Shown: positions 26,751 to 36,889, counted from the stretch's first letter. The stretch is 64,000 nucleotides of DNA from Vibrio gazogenes (GCF_002196515.1 NZ_CP018836.1:1054001-1118000), one strand, 5' to 3'. Notes: generated by a model not told the origin, from the letters alone. Made by a program: numbers and translations.

Positions 26751-27077
26751 ATGTGCGTGCTTTTTCTTATTAGATTTAAGCTTTCGCTCAATGGTTTTTA
26801 TGGAGTCGCCAGTTTCAATCGCAGTCGAACTCGCAACAGAACGATAGATCATCTTTTGAGTGACTTTTCTTTTCTCAGCTTTCATGCTTTTCCATTTTAC
26901 ATTTATTTATCGACACCGTTAAACACTATATCAGGGCTATAAAATGATCAATGTATAAAGCCTAAATTATATCGTAAATGACGGGGTTTGCCCTTTTGGC
27001 CAAAATGAGTCACATTGAATTGAAAACCGACGCGAGTCATCACTTCAAACGATGACTAACCCCACTTGAACAATCGA
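26751..27077. other. Gene-free stretch after the Fic gene
   Basis: 327 bases with no credible gene. The open frame 26751-26942 has no start support. Bases 26801-26845 look vaguely like the end of a tRNA on the minus strand, but the stems do not pair (see rejected items). Confidence 0.4.
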
Positions 27078-27563
27078 TTATGTCCGCAGCCATTTGTACA
27101 TGATGTAGCTATCAACAAATCCTAATTGAGCGTGCTGATAGGCTTTCGGAATGGTTCCTATGATCGTAAAACCGAGCTTCTGCCATAGCCTGACCGCGAT
27201 TTCATTGGTTGACACGACACTGTTGAACTGCATGGCGTTAAAGCCAAATTCAAGCGCTTTCTGTTGTGAATGTTCACACATTTGACGCGCGATCCCCTTA
27301 CCTCTGGCTGCACTTGAGACCATATAACCGCAGTTACAAATGTGACGACTCGGCCCTAATGCATTGGGCTTGATGTAATAAGTCCCCAGCACAACATCGT
27401 TTTCAATGTAAGCATAGGCTTGCAGTGGGGTTTCACACCAGAGCACGAATGCTTCTGCTAACGTCATATTCGGATCGAATGCGTAAGTTTCCTGCGCCTG
27501 AATTACCGAAGAAAATGTTGGCCAAAACGACTCAAACTCCGATTTTGTGATTTCTCTGATCAT
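27078..27563 (-). CDS. GNAT-family N-acetyltransferase
   Basis: 161 residues. GNAT motif A is GYMVSSAARGKGIARQMCEHS; the C-terminal IAVRLWQKLGFTIIGTIPKAYQH is typical of single-domain GNATs. I chose ATG at 27563 (MIREITKSEF), eight bases after TAGGAG; in-frame starts at 27581 and 27569 lie on or too near the ribosome site. Substrate unknown. Confidence 0.83.
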   Translation of the reverse strand: MIREITKSEFESFWPTFSSVIQAQETYAFDPNMTLAEAFVLWCETPLQAYAYIENDVVLGTYYIKPNALGPSRHICNCGYMVSSAARGKGIARQMCEHSQQKALEFGFNAMQFNSVVSTNEIAVRLWQKLGFTIIGTIPKAYQHAQLGFVDSYIMYKWLRT

Positions 27564-27737
27564 GACCATAACTCCTAACATATAACGAGCGATATAGACG
27601 ACTTTATTTGCAGTTCTGCCGTATGAATTTGTGATCGGTCTATTTGGAACTAGATTGATATCCTACTGATTTATTTGGGATAAAGCATGCATTTTTTGAT
27701 GGGCTACGGGTTGGTTGAGACAGCACGAGAAAGGGAG

Positions 27738-27761
27738 CGGGGTAAAGCGCAATTTACCCCG
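27738..27761 (-). terminator. Possible terminator of the Lon-like gene
   Basis: CGGGGTAAA (27738-27746) pairs with TTTACCCCG (27753-27761) just after the minus-strand stop at 27775. The following tract is only moderately T-rich. Confidence 0.45.
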
Positions 27762-27774
27762 ACTCATATGCTGC

Positions 27775-30135
27775 TTACTTACGCATTGCGTTGAGTTTGG
27801 CTTGGGCAATCCCAAAGATCGAATTGATCGGATAACTACCGTCTTCAGTTGCAGTGCCGGCGGGTTTGCCAGTGAAGATTTCGATCGCTTCGGTGACATG
27901 GTCTATCGCCCAGATATGGAACTCCTGCTTCTCAATGGCATTGACAATATCATTGCGTAACATCAGGTTATGTACATTGGAGCGGGGAATGATGACCCCC
28001 TGTTGCGGGTGACGGCCTTTGATCGCACATACATCGAAGAATCCTTCAATTTTCTCATTCACTCCGCCAATCGGCTGCGATTCGCCAAACTGATTCATTG
28101 AGCCGGTAATCGCAATATCTTGCCGGTTGGGTTGTTTTGAAAAAGCCGAAAGGATGGCGCAGAACTCCGCCATACTGGCACTGTCACCATCAACACCGCC
28201 ATAGGATTGTTCAAACGTCAGTGTTGTGGTGAGCGGAAGTTTAGCATTCTTACCCAGAACCGAATGGAGGTATGCGGTGAGGATCATCACGCCTTTTGAG
28301 TGAATACTGCCACCGAGATCAACACTCCGTTCGATATCAATGATGTCGCCATCACCGTAACAGGTGGTTGCCGTAATGCGATTCGGCACGCCAAACATAT
28401 GATCGGTGGTGCTGAGTACCGACAGCGCGTTCACCTGGCCGATCGCATGTCCTTCCGTCTGCATCAACGTGGTGCCGTTGAGAAATCCTTCCATCACATT
28501 ATGCTGGATACGATTAACCCGTAGTTCCTGATTGTGCAGTGCCGCATCAACATGCCCCTGACGAATCATATTCGAGTTGGCTTGCTTGGCCACATAGTTT
28601 GATTCGCGGAGTAGATTTGCGATATGTGCTGAGTGTAGTGACAGTTTATTTTGATCTCCGGCGATGCGGGAGCTGTGTTCAATGATGCGCCCCATCGCTT
28701 TGCGATCACAATGGAGTAGGTTGTTGTCGTGCACGAAGCTGGAGATAAATCGTGCATATTGTAGTTCTGAGTCTGCGTTGCGAGGCATCTCATCCTCAAA
28801 ATCAGCGGTGACCCGGAAGAGTTCACCGAACTCAGGATCATAATTCGTCAGTAGTTGGTAAGTCCGGTAATCCCCGAACAGAATGATTTTTACATTCAGT
28901 GGAATGGGTTCGGGATCCAGTGAAATCGCACCACTTAACGTGACTTCTCTCTCCAGCGACGTCATGCTGATCTGACGTGAACGCAGCGCGCGTTTCAGAC
29001 CATCCCAGACGTAGGGCCGTTCCAACACCTTAATCGCATCCATAAGCAGAACCCCGCCATTGGCACGGTGTAAACTCCCTGAGCGAATCAGTGAAAAATC
29101 GGTGAATACAGTCCCTTTGTAGGTGGCGTTTTCGATATAGCCGAACAGCGAGTGATAATTCGGATTTTCTTCAACCACGATTGGAAAGCAGTCTTTCGGG
29201 TGGCTGACCAACACATTGACTTTGTAGCGACGTGGTAATTTTTTGTCCAACGCGGCTGCCGAGATCTCACCCTGTTCGCCACTTTCTTCCAGAAAGATAT
29301 CGACATTGTCGATAATATCTTTGCGCAGATCTTCAAGATGGGTTTTGATTTCCGGGTAACCGGAATAATCCTTTTTAAGTTTTTTGATAAAGTGATTGAG
29401 CACTTCGCCGGTGACTTCATCATTGAGTTTTTTAATTTTTTCGTTGTAGCTTTCTTCCCACTCAGAGAGTTGGCGAACCATATTTCGCAGTTTGACTTCC
29501 AGTGCGTCAATGGTTTCTCCGAAATAAGTCTGTTCCTCTTTGGTTAATGCCTCAAATGTGGATTCGGTATGCATCTCATCGCCATTCATGGCGATAAACT
29601 GATAATCACCTTGTGGCGTGATGATCAGGCTGACGCCTTTTTCCTTCGCATCGTTGGTAATTTGCTCTAACTCGGTTTGTTGCTTGGCGGCGAGCTGGTT
29701 TTTGAGCTGTTCCGCACGGCCGATATACAACTCGTTATCGAATGCCAGTGGAATCGCACCCACCAGTTTTTCGAGCAACTTTTCGATATCCTGACGCAAC
29801 TGATTGCCAAGCCCGAGTGGCAGTTTTAAAACTTTTGGCGTCCGACTTTCGGTAAAATTGGCTACGTAGCACCAATCAAACAGGGCATCCGGGTCGTGTT
29901 GATGGCGATTCAGATAGCGTAGCACCATCGTGCGTTTACCGAGTCCGTTTCTGCCGATGGCGTAAATATTGTATCCTTTCTCCTTGATCGACATGGCGAA
30001 TTCAACTGCTTTTTGTGCCCGTTCTTGCCCGACGATCTCATCTATAGGGGGTAAATCTTTTGTGGACTTACTGGACAGATTTTCCAGCTTGGCAACATGA
30101 TAAAGCTGATGTGTTTGTAGTCGTTCGATTGCCAT
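27775..30135 (-). CDS. Lon-like ATP-dependent protease
   Basis: 786 residues. The N-terminal AAA-type part has a P-loop variant GRNGLGKRT (about 59-67) and IVGQERAQKAVEFAM. A long charged, probably helical, insert of about residues 150-290 follows. The C-terminal Lon protease domain has catalytic Ser652 (GGVDGDSASMAEF) and Lys695 (GGVNEKIEGFFD); their spacing of 43 equals that of classical Lon. This domain order fits the YcbZ/LonH-like and LonB-like proteins, not housekeeping Lon. Cytoplasmic; no partner gene is adjacent. Confidence 0.9.
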   Translation of the reverse strand: MAIERLQTHQLYHVAKLENLSSKSTKDLPPIDEIVGQERAQKAVEFAMSIKEKGYNIYAIGRNGLGKRTMVLRYLNRHQHDPDALFDWCYVANFTESRTPKVLKLPLGLGNQLRQDIEKLLEKLVGAIPLAFDNELYIGRAEQLKNQLAAKQQTELEQITNDAKEKGVSLIITPQGDYQFIAMNGDEMHTESTFEALTKEEQTYFGETIDALEVKLRNMVRQLSEWEESYNEKIKKLNDEVTGEVLNHFIKKLKKDYSGYPEIKTHLEDLRKDIIDNVDIFLEESGEQGEISAAALDKKLPRRYKVNVLVSHPKDCFPIVVEENPNYHSLFGYIENATYKGTVFTDFSLIRSGSLHRANGGVLLMDAIKVLERPYVWDGLKRALRSRQISMTSLEREVTLSGAISLDPEPIPLNVKIILFGDYRTYQLLTNYDPEFGELFRVTADFEDEMPRNADSELQYARFISSFVHDNNLLHCDRKAMGRIIEHSSRIAGDQNKLSLHSAHIANLLRESNYVAKQANSNMIRQGHVDAALHNQELRVNRIQHNVMEGFLNGTTLMQTEGHAIGQVNALSVLSTTDHMFGVPNRITATTCYGDGDIIDIERSVDLGGSIHSKGVMILTAYLHSVLGKNAKLPLTTTLTFEQSYGGVDGDSASMAEFCAILSAFSKQPNRQDIAITGSMNQFGESQPIGGVNEKIEGFFDVCAIKGRHPQQGVIIPRSNVHNLMLRNDIVNAIEKQEFHIWAIDHVTEAIEIFTGKPAGTATEDGSYPINSIFGIAQAKLNAMRK

Positions 30136-30471
30136 GATTCCCTCACGCCTTTCCTTTTTTTATTCAGTGTAGATGTAATTGTTTGCATTTTTAGTGACTT
30201 AGCGCTGATTAGTATCTGATTGGACAAATAAGCAGCAGTTTATGATGAAATGTAACTGAATCATGAAATTATGGTGACCGGGAAAGAGTGCTTTGATAAT
30301 CAGCATAGAGTCAGTAGACTAGCGTTCCTTTTCGCCCGACAGTATAAAGATGAGCGTAATTCGCCAGGCCGAATGCCATTTTTGTTTTATGCTGATGTCC
30401 CATGCTGATAGTCGGGTGCAATGTGTCGATGATGTTTGATTTTTTCTGACGAGAGAAGAGTTTTTATTTTT
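30136..30471. other. Divergent intergenic region, Lon-like and MATE genes
   Basis: 336 bases between two divergent genes. I see no hairpin, repeat or operator of note; both promoters should lie here. Confidence 0.4.
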
Positions 30472-31806
30472 ATGCAGAAAACTGTAAATGTTCCGCAATC
30501 GCTGGGTCGCCAGCTTTTCAAAATGACCTGGCCTATGGTCTTTGGCGTACTTTCTCTGATGGGATTCCAGTTGGTTGACAGTATTTTTATCGCGCAACTG
30601 GGTGTGTTGCCACTGGCTGCCCAAGGGTTCACATTGCCGATGCAAATGGTCATCATTGGTTTGCAGGTCGGGCTGGGTATCGCGACCACATCTGTGATTG
30701 CCCGCGTTCTCGGGGCCGGCAAGTTGCAGGATGCAAAACAGCTGGGTGGCCTGATCCTGACAATTGGTAGTATCAGTGTGGCAGTGTTGACGGTGCTGAT
30801 CTATCTGCTCCGCCATCCGATTCTGGCATTACTGGGCGCGACACCGGAAGTATTTCCCATTATCGACCAATATTGGATTGTCTGGCTGATCAGTGCCTGG
30901 ACCGGTGCAACGTTGTACTTCTTGTATAGTATCTGTCGTGCCAATGGTAATACGATCCTCCCCGGGACAATGATGATGGTGACCAGTTTGGTCAACTTGA
31001 TTCTGGATCCGATTTTTATTTTCTCGTTCGATTTGGGGATCAATGGTGCAGCGTTGGCAACAATCTGTGCGTTTGGGATTGGTATTGCGGTGGTTGCGGT
31101 GAAAGTCTTGTCCCGCCATTGGATGTCGTTTCAATGGGAAGGGTTGGATATCCGGGCCAGTGTGAAGTCGATTTTGCAGGTGATGGGGCCAGCAACCGTG
31201 AGTCAGCTACTTCCGCCTGTTTCTTCGATGATGGCAACCCACATTCTGGCGTCATTCGGCAACGAACCCGTTGCTGCGTGGGCGGTGGGGTCACGGTTTG
31301 AGTTTTTCTCGCTGGTGGCTGTATTGGCGCTTACGATGGCAATGCCGCCAATGGTTGCCAGAATGCTTGGTGAGCGAAAAATTACTGAGATTCGCCATCT
31401 GGTCGGTATCGCGGTGAGGTTCGTGCTGATTTTTCAGACGGTATTTGCGGTATTGGTCTTTTTTCTGGCGAGTTCGATTGTGATGTGGATGGCTGATGTT
31501 ACGATGATCCAACAATTACTCCGGTGGCATCTGATCTTTGTTCCGATCAGTCTTGGCCCGCTGGGAATTTGTATGTTGATGGTATCGATCCAAAATGCAT
31601 TGGCAAAATCATACACCGCGTTGGTGATCTCTGCGTTGCGGCTATTTGTCTTCTTCCTTCCTTGTTTGTGGATCGGTGCGCAGATAGCGGAACTGAAAGG
31701 GATCTATCTCGGTTCGATGATCGGTAACATCTTGGCGGGTCTGTGTGCTTGGTTGATCTATCGGAGAACGATACGGCAGATCGAACAAACGGTCTCGTCT
31801 GACTGA
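30472..31806 (+). CDS. MATE-family efflux transporter
   Basis: 444 residues with 12 membrane segments in two similar halves. The N-terminal MTWPMVFGVLSLMGFQLVDSIFIAQLG and the second-half VMGPATVSQLLPPVSSMMATHILASFG are typical of MATE Na+- or H+-coupled drug exporters. It resembles vibrio proteins of the NorM/VmrA type, but substrates cannot be told. The start is ATG at 30472 with AGAGAAGAG about 11 bases upstream; the frame is open to a TTG at 30436, which would add residues with no family match. Confidence 0.9.
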   Translation: MQKTVNVPQSLGRQLFKMTWPMVFGVLSLMGFQLVDSIFIAQLGVLPLAAQGFTLPMQMVIIGLQVGLGIATTSVIARVLGAGKLQDAKQLGGLILTIGSISVAVLTVLIYLLRHPILALLGATPEVFPIIDQYWIVWLISAWTGATLYFLYSICRANGNTILPGTMMMVTSLVNLILDPIFIFSFDLGINGAALATICAFGIGIAVVAVKVLSRHWMSFQWEGLDIRASVKSILQVMGPATVSQLLPPVSSMMATHILASFGNEPVAAWAVGSRFEFFSLVAVLALTMAMPPMVARMLGERKITEIRHLVGIAVRFVLIFQTVFAVLVFFLASSIVMWMADVTMIQQLLRWHLIFVPISLGPLGICMLMVSIQNALAKSYTALVISALRLFVFFLPCLWIGAQIAELKGIYLGSMIGNILAGLCAWLIYRRTIRQIEQTVSSD

Positions 31807-31857
31807 GGTCTTTTTGGCTAAGATTGACGATTCGCGATGCAATGGTTCGCAATGATC

Positions 31858-31890
31858 ATAAAAATCCCGCTTACAAGCGGGATTTTTATT
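31858..31890. terminator. Bidirectional terminator between MATE and DAHP synthase genes
   Basis: AAAAATCCCGCTT and AAGCGGGATTTTT are exact complements around AC, with T-runs on both sides. Confidence 0.92.
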
Positions 31891-31939
31891 CACAGCGTTA
31901 TGCTTGAATCAAGCCGGGAGGGGATAAACGCTGACTGCC

Positions 31940-33007
31940 TTAAGCGCGATCCGCTTTTGCTTTGCGACGCGCTTCAACCGCAGCTGAGAGTTGACGTAGC
32001 ACTTGCTCCGTATCCTGCCAGCCGATACATGCATCAGTAATCGACTGACCATAAGTCAGGGCTTGTCCATCGACTAAATCTTGGCGTCCTTCAACCAGAT
32101 GCGATTCAATCATCACACCGAAGATTTGATCTTCGCCATTGGCAAGTTGTGCTGAAACGTCTTCAGCCACCACCATTTGGCGCTGATACTGCTTACTGCT
32201 ATTCGCATGGCTGAAGTCAACCATGACCTTTTGCGGCAGATCGGTTTCGGTCAGTTTATCTTTGACGTCCTGAATATGTTTGGCACTGTAATTCGGCTCT
32301 TTACCACCACGTAAAATGATGTGGCAATCTGGGTTTCCGGCGGTTTCAACAATCGCGGAATGACCAAATTTAGTCACAGAAAGGAAGTGGTGAGATGCAC
32401 GTGCCGAGCGAATCGCATCCGCTGCAATTTTGATGTTACCATCGGTGCCGTTTTTAAACCCGACCGGGCACGATAGACCAGAGGCTAACTCACGGTGAAC
32501 CTGTGATTCTGTGGTTCTCGCCCCGATTGCGCCCCAGCTGATCAGATCAGCGATATATTGTGGGGTGATCATGTCCAAAAACTCACTGGCAGTCGGCATG
32601 CCCAGATTGGTCAGCTCTAGCAACAGTTTACGTCCGATTTTCAGACCTTCATTGATCTTATAGGTATCATTCATGTACGGGTCATTGATGAGACCTTTCC
32701 AGCCAACGGTTGTCCGTGGTTTTTCAAAGTAGACGCGCATGACAATTTCCAGATTGTCACTTAACTCATCACGCATTTTTTTCAGTTGCTTGCCATATTC
32801 AATTGCGGCCTCAGGATCATGGATAGAGCATGGCCCGATAATCACAAGGAGACGGTCATCTTTGTCATTCAGAATATTATGAATGGCTTTACGCGCATTA
32901 AATGTTGTTGAAGAAGCAACGTCAGTTGCCGGAAATTTCTCAAGAATGGCTACCGGCGGGAGTAATTCTTTAATTCGTTTTATTTTTACATCATCAGTCT
33001 GAAACAT
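31940..33007 (-). CDS. aroG: 3-deoxy-7-phosphoheptulonate (DAHP) synthase
   Basis: Class I DAHP synthase, 355 residues, joining phosphoenolpyruvate and erythrose-4-phosphate at the entry of the shikimate pathway. Seen: LVIIGPCSIHDPEAAIEYG, MRVYFEKPRTTVGWKGLINDP, GARTTESQVHRELASGLSCPVGFKNGTDG, KVMVDFSHANSSK and GVMIESHLVEG. It is nearest to the AroG (phenylalanine-inhibited) type by overall appearance, but the isozyme is not proven. TyrR-like boxes upstream suggest aromatic amino-acid control. It stands alone, divergent from the mutase gene. Confidence 0.93.
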   Translation of the reverse strand: MFQTDDVKIKRIKELLPPVAILEKFPATDVASSTTFNARKAIHNILNDKDDRLLVIIGPCSIHDPEAAIEYGKQLKKMRDELSDNLEIVMRVYFEKPRTTVGWKGLINDPYMNDTYKINEGLKIGRKLLLELTNLGMPTASEFLDMITPQYIADLISWGAIGARTTESQVHRELASGLSCPVGFKNGTDGNIKIAADAIRSARASHHFLSVTKFGHSAIVETAGNPDCHIILRGGKEPNYSAKHIQDVKDKLTETDLPQKVMVDFSHANSSKQYQRQMVVAEDVSAQLANGEDQIFGVMIESHLVEGRQDLVDGQALTYGQSITDACIGWQDTEQVLRQLSAAVEARRKAKADRA

Positions 33008-33132
33008 TCGGTTCTTCTTCCTCTCTTATCACGACACATCTATCAAGGGGGCGGCGCCCTCAGATGTTTTAACTTACGTAAGGTATCGGGTTCAATATTA
33101 TGTTGCAATCATTTTTTTTATATAAATGCAAT

Positions 33133-33180
33133 ATTAAACCTATCTTTACATTAAATGTTTATTGTAAAAAATAGTGTACA
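33133..33180. promoter_or_regulatory. Pair of TyrR-like boxes before aroG
   Basis: A strong box TGTAAA-N6-TGTACA (33163-33180) has one mismatch from TGTAAA-N6-TTTACA. A weak box on the opposite strand (33133-33150, TGTAAA-N6-TTTAAT) has its centre 30 bases away. They lie 126-173 bases before the aroG start. Confidence 0.5.
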
Positions 33181-33360
33181 CTTGCGTTTGAAGGGGTGTC
33201 GTAGAAAGGTATAAATTGTATCCAATCTCTCATTGTGACTGAAATGCGATGAAGGGTTTCTATTATTTATCGATTGCGTACTCACAAATAATCCGTGATC
33301 TATCATACACTATGGATCACGAAAACATGTAGATCACGAAATAGTGCAAAGGTATCTCCC

Positions 33361-35076
33361 ATGAATGAACAATTTTCTCGTTGGCTGGCAAGAGACCCAG
33401 ATCGGACAACACAAGATGAATTACAAGCATTGATTGATGCCGGGAATCAGGAAGAACTGCAAGATCGGTTTAACGGTCGTTTAGCGTTTGGGACGGCCGG
33501 TCTGCGTGGCAAAGTAGGCTGTGGCCCCAACCGGATGAACCGCCTGGTCATTCAGGAGACGGCAACCGGATTAGGCAACTATCTGATTCAGCAGGTCGAT
33601 CAGGCCAAAGAACGAGGCGTCGTCATTGGGCATGACGGTCGTTTGGATTCGAGAGATTTTGCATACGATACTGCATCAGTGCTCACCGCATTGGGGATTA
33701 AAGTATACCTCACTGATCAAGTCGCTCCGACACCGGTGGTTGCTTATGGCATTCGTCAACTGAATACGGCCGCCGGAGTGGTGGTGACCGCCAGTCATAA
33801 CCCGCCGGAATATAATGGATTTAAAGTGTACTGGGAAAACGGTGCACAAATTATTCCCCCACATGATCAAGGGATCGCACAGGCAATTGAGCAGGCGTCT
33901 CAGCAGCCACTGAACACGATGTGTCTGACCGAAGCTGAAGCAGAGCAGCGGCTCGTATGGTTGAGTGATGACTACTATGAGGCCTATCGGCTGGCGGTCC
34001 ATCAGCATCCATTATTACAATCGGGTGCTCAGGAAAACAGTGGCAATGACATTGCCATTGCCTATACCGCGATGCATGGTGTTGGCGCGCCTTATGCTGA
34101 AGCATTGCTACAGGAGGCCGGATTCACACAGGTTCATAGTGTTGCCCAGCAGCGTGAACCCGATGGTCGCTTCCCGACGGTGAAGTTTCCGAATCCCGAA
34201 GAACCGGGGGCAATGGATCTTGTGATTGGATTGGCAGAGCAAGTCGGGGCCGATCTGGCTTGTGCCAATGACCCGGATGCAGATCGTTTTGCGGTTGCAG
34301 CGCGTCAGGCTTCAGGTGAATTTCGGATGTTGACCGGAGATCAGGTCGGTAGCTTGTTAGGCGATTATTTGTTAGAGAAAGGACACACGCAACAAGCACT
34401 GGTCGGTAATACCATTGTTTCTTCCAGTTTACTGGAGAAGATCGCTGATCATTATGGTGCCACTTATTTCAAAACCCTGACGGGATTTAAATGGCTGACA
34501 AATGTTGCCATGCAGCAACAGCGTGAAGACCTGCCGTTCTTATTTGCGTATGAAGAAGCGCTGGGTTACACCATCGGTACACAAGTGTGGGATAAAGACG
34601 GATTATCAACACTGCTGGCATTTGTACAGATGTGTACGGCACTCAAACGTGATGGACAAACGGTCTGGGATCGGCTTGAAGCGATTTATCGTCGGCACGG
34701 TCTGTATGTGACGGCCCAGAAAAGTATCGCTTTATCACCAGAGACGCCACCAATCGGAGATGCATTGCGAGCCGATCCGCCGCAGACGATTGCCGGACGA
34801 CAAGTGATGGTGACGGAAGATTATAAGACATCGCAACGTCATTTGGCTGACGGACAGACTGAATCGATTGATTTACCGGTGAGTGATGTGTTGGTGTATC
34901 AATTGGATGGCGGTGCCAGAGTGATTGTCCGCCCTTCCGGTACGGAGCCGAAACTTAAATGTTATTACGAGCTGGCGACTGATATTGCCGCAGAAGAAGC
35001 GTTTCAGGATGCACAGCAGCGTGCCGATGAACAATTAAGTATGCTGATTGCCGAACATCAGATCCATCTGCAATAA
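33361..35076 (+). CDS. Phosphosugar mutase (phosphoglucomutase/phosphomannomutase)
   Basis: 571 residues, alpha-D-phosphohexomutase family. In order: AFGTAGLRGKVGCGPNRMN, catalytic phosphoserine loop VVTASHNPPEYNGFKVYWENGAQ, metal loop DPDADRFAVA, sugar-binding FAYEEALGYTIG, and phosphate-binding RPSGTEPKLKCYYE. Length and wording resemble PgcA/PGM2-type mutases rather than the roughly 450-residue AlgC or GlmM types. It probably links glucose-1-phosphate from the malP pathway to glucose-6-phosphate. The start is ATG at 33361 with AAAGG; longer in-frame starts have no support. Confidence 0.9.
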   Translation: MNEQFSRWLARDPDRTTQDELQALIDAGNQEELQDRFNGRLAFGTAGLRGKVGCGPNRMNRLVIQETATGLGNYLIQQVDQAKERGVVIGHDGRLDSRDFAYDTASVLTALGIKVYLTDQVAPTPVVAYGIRQLNTAAGVVVTASHNPPEYNGFKVYWENGAQIIPPHDQGIAQAIEQASQQPLNTMCLTEAEAEQRLVWLSDDYYEAYRLAVHQHPLLQSGAQENSGNDIAIAYTAMHGVGAPYAEALLQEAGFTQVHSVAQQREPDGRFPTVKFPNPEEPGAMDLVIGLAEQVGADLACANDPDADRFAVAARQASGEFRMLTGDQVGSLLGDYLLEKGHTQQALVGNTIVSSSLLEKIADHYGATYFKTLTGFKWLTNVAMQQQREDLPFLFAYEEALGYTIGTQVWDKDGLSTLLAFVQMCTALKRDGQTVWDRLEAIYRRHGLYVTAQKSIALSPETPPIGDALRADPPQTIAGRQVMVTEDYKTSQRHLADGQTESIDLPVSDVLVYQLDGGARVIVRPSGTEPKLKCYYELATDIAAEEAFQDAQQRADEQLSMLIAEHQIHLQ

Positions 35077-35108
35077 CACATTTGATCTGATATGTAACAC
35101 AACCAACC

Positions 35109-35133
35109 AGAGCAGCATTCGCTGCTCTTTTTT
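35109..35133 (+). terminator. Terminator of the phosphosugar mutase gene
   Basis: AGAGCAGC and GCTGCTCT pair around ATTC, followed by TTTTTAT. Confidence 0.9.
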
Positions 35134-35209
35134 ATTGGTGACTCTCTGTACCGCGATTCGGTTGTGATCACGGAGTATCAGCAGAGACATGTTGCTCAGG
35201 GTGAGTGGA

Positions 35210-36889
35210 TCATTTTTTCGATAGCTGTGCTATCGCCATGGCCGGATTGGATGAACGGCATTTGGCAAACACATCTTGTTGTGGACGATAAGCTTGGGTT
35301 GTGACATCCAGCGCGCCCAACAATGTATCGAAGAGATAATCGTGAGAGATCCGGGCTTGTTGCGCCTCCGTTTTCAGACAAGTTTCATTGACGGATTTGG
35401 TTTGTTTAAATCCCTGTGACATCCATAGCAGCAGCGGTACATGCGTCTGATATTTCGGTGCGATGCTGTAAGGCAGGCCGTGCAGATAAACCCCGTCTTC
35501 ACCTAACGATTCACCGTGATCAGACATATAAATCAAAGCAGTATTGTAGCGATCTTCCAGTGATTTCAATTGGTCAATGGTTTGACTGACAACGTAATCG
35601 GTATAGCGGATCGTATTATCATAGGTATTGATTAACTGTTCCTGAGTACAGTTTTCAATATCCGCTCTCGGGCAGTCTGGCTGGAACGCGGCAAATTCTT
35701 TCGGATAGCGCTGATAATATGTGGGGCCGTGGCTGCCGATCAGGTGCAGGACAATGATCCGATTCCCTTTCATTGAGGCGACTTTTTCCTGAAAATCTTC
35801 AAGCAGTTTGATGTCGAGACAACTGGTGCCATTACAGAGTGGGTGACTGCTGCTCCGGGACAGGTTTTCTTCCCGAAGGCGTGCTGGTACATGCTTGTCT
35901 GCGCCGTCATTTTCGCGCCAGAGAACATCGACACCCGCCCGGTTGAGAATATCCAGTACATTGTCCTGATGGAGTGCCACTCTCTCATTGTAGTCAGACT
36001 TGTTCAGCCGCGAGAACATACAAGGGACAGACACCGCAGTTGCGGTTCCGCATGACGAGACGTGTTGAAAAGCAATCACATCCGACTTGCTGGTATATGG
36101 ATTGGTTTCTCTCGGATAACCATTGAGCTGATAGTTTTGACTTCTGGCGGTTTCCCCTAACACAAAAACAAATAGTGTCGGTTTACCATTACTGGCGGTT
36201 GGCGTGGGTTGATAGGCGTCCAGACCGATCTGTTTATAATCCATCGGAGCCGTCAGATAGTTTTCTCGGATAAAGCGGTCGAGACTGTGTACGTAATAGG
36301 TCGGAATGATCAGCTTACGCAAATAGCTGTTGTTTCTGCCGACGGAGGCGTAGTCCTGATAGTAGAACATGGCAATCATGATGATCCCCAATAGCGATAC
36401 ACTGATTGTCAGGAGCTTTTTACCGACTAAGCGCAGGACGCTGCGTTCTGGACGGATCGGAGATAACCATAGTGAAATGGTTGGAATGATCCCCAGAATC
36501 GTGACCCACAAGATCGAGTTCATACTCAGATATGAGGTTGCTTCACCCGTATTGGTTTCGACGATATTCCGGATCATATCGATGTCAAAGATAACACCGT
36601 AATTGTAACTCGCATAACAGACGATGCTTGAGGTGATGATCAGAATAGAAAAGAAGACTTTGGTGATTTTCGGCCAAGTAAACAGCGCAAAGATAATATT
36701 TAAGGCGCAGAAGAAAAATAGCGGAATCGAGATGATAAAACCGGTATCAACGGTCTCAAGTTTGCTGAAAATGGTCTTCAAATCTGCGTAAATCGGCAGA
36801 TTGAGAAATGTGGCAAAGTAAGCTGAGAGGATCAGCGTCATGATGGTATATGAGAACGGGTAAAACGTTATGGTGCGATTGATTTTCAT
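35210..36889 (-). CDS. eptA: Phosphoethanolamine transferase for lipid A
   Basis: 559 residues. Five N-terminal membrane segments (to about 200) precede a periplasmic sulfatase-like domain with the metal and nucleophile motif FVLGETARSQNYQLNGYPRETNP, SSCGTATAVSVPCMFSR, and YMSDHGESLGEDGVYLHG. This is the EptA/MCR family, which adds phosphoethanolamine to lipid A and lowers affinity for cationic peptides. I place the start at ATG 36889, overlapping the dgkA stop by four bases; an in-frame GTG at 36901 lies inside dgkA. Coupling to dgkA makes sense because the reaction leaves diacylglycerol. A PmrA-type box precedes the operon. Confidence 0.93.
   Translation of the reverse strand: MKINRTITFYPFSYTIMTLILSAYFATFLNLPIYADLKTIFSKLETVDTGFIISIPLFFFCALNIIFALFTWPKITKVFFSILIITSSIVCYASYNYGVIFDIDMIRNIVETNTGEATSYLSMNSILWVTILGIIPTISLWLSPIRPERSVLRLVGKKLLTISVSLLGIIMIAMFYYQDYASVGRNNSYLRKLIIPTYYVHSLDRFIRENYLTAPMDYKQIGLDAYQPTPTASNGKPTLFVFVLGETARSQNYQLNGYPRETNPYTSKSDVIAFQHVSSCGTATAVSVPCMFSRLNKSDYNERVALHQDNVLDILNRAGVDVLWRENDGADKHVPARLREENLSRSSSHPLCNGTSCLDIKLLEDFQEKVASMKGNRIIVLHLIGSHGPTYYQRYPKEFAAFQPDCPRADIENCTQEQLINTYDNTIRYTDYVVSQTIDQLKSLEDRYNTALIYMSDHGESLGEDGVYLHGLPYSIAPKYQTHVPLLLWMSQGFKQTKSVNETCLKTEAQQARISHDYLFDTLLGALDVTTQAYRPQQDVFAKCRSSNPAMAIAQLSKK

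Noticed and set aside
26801..26845. tRNA-like end on the minus strand (GTTCGA-type sequence)
   Set aside because: The T-arm and acceptor stems do not pair and no anticodon arm can be drawn; at most a decayed fragment.
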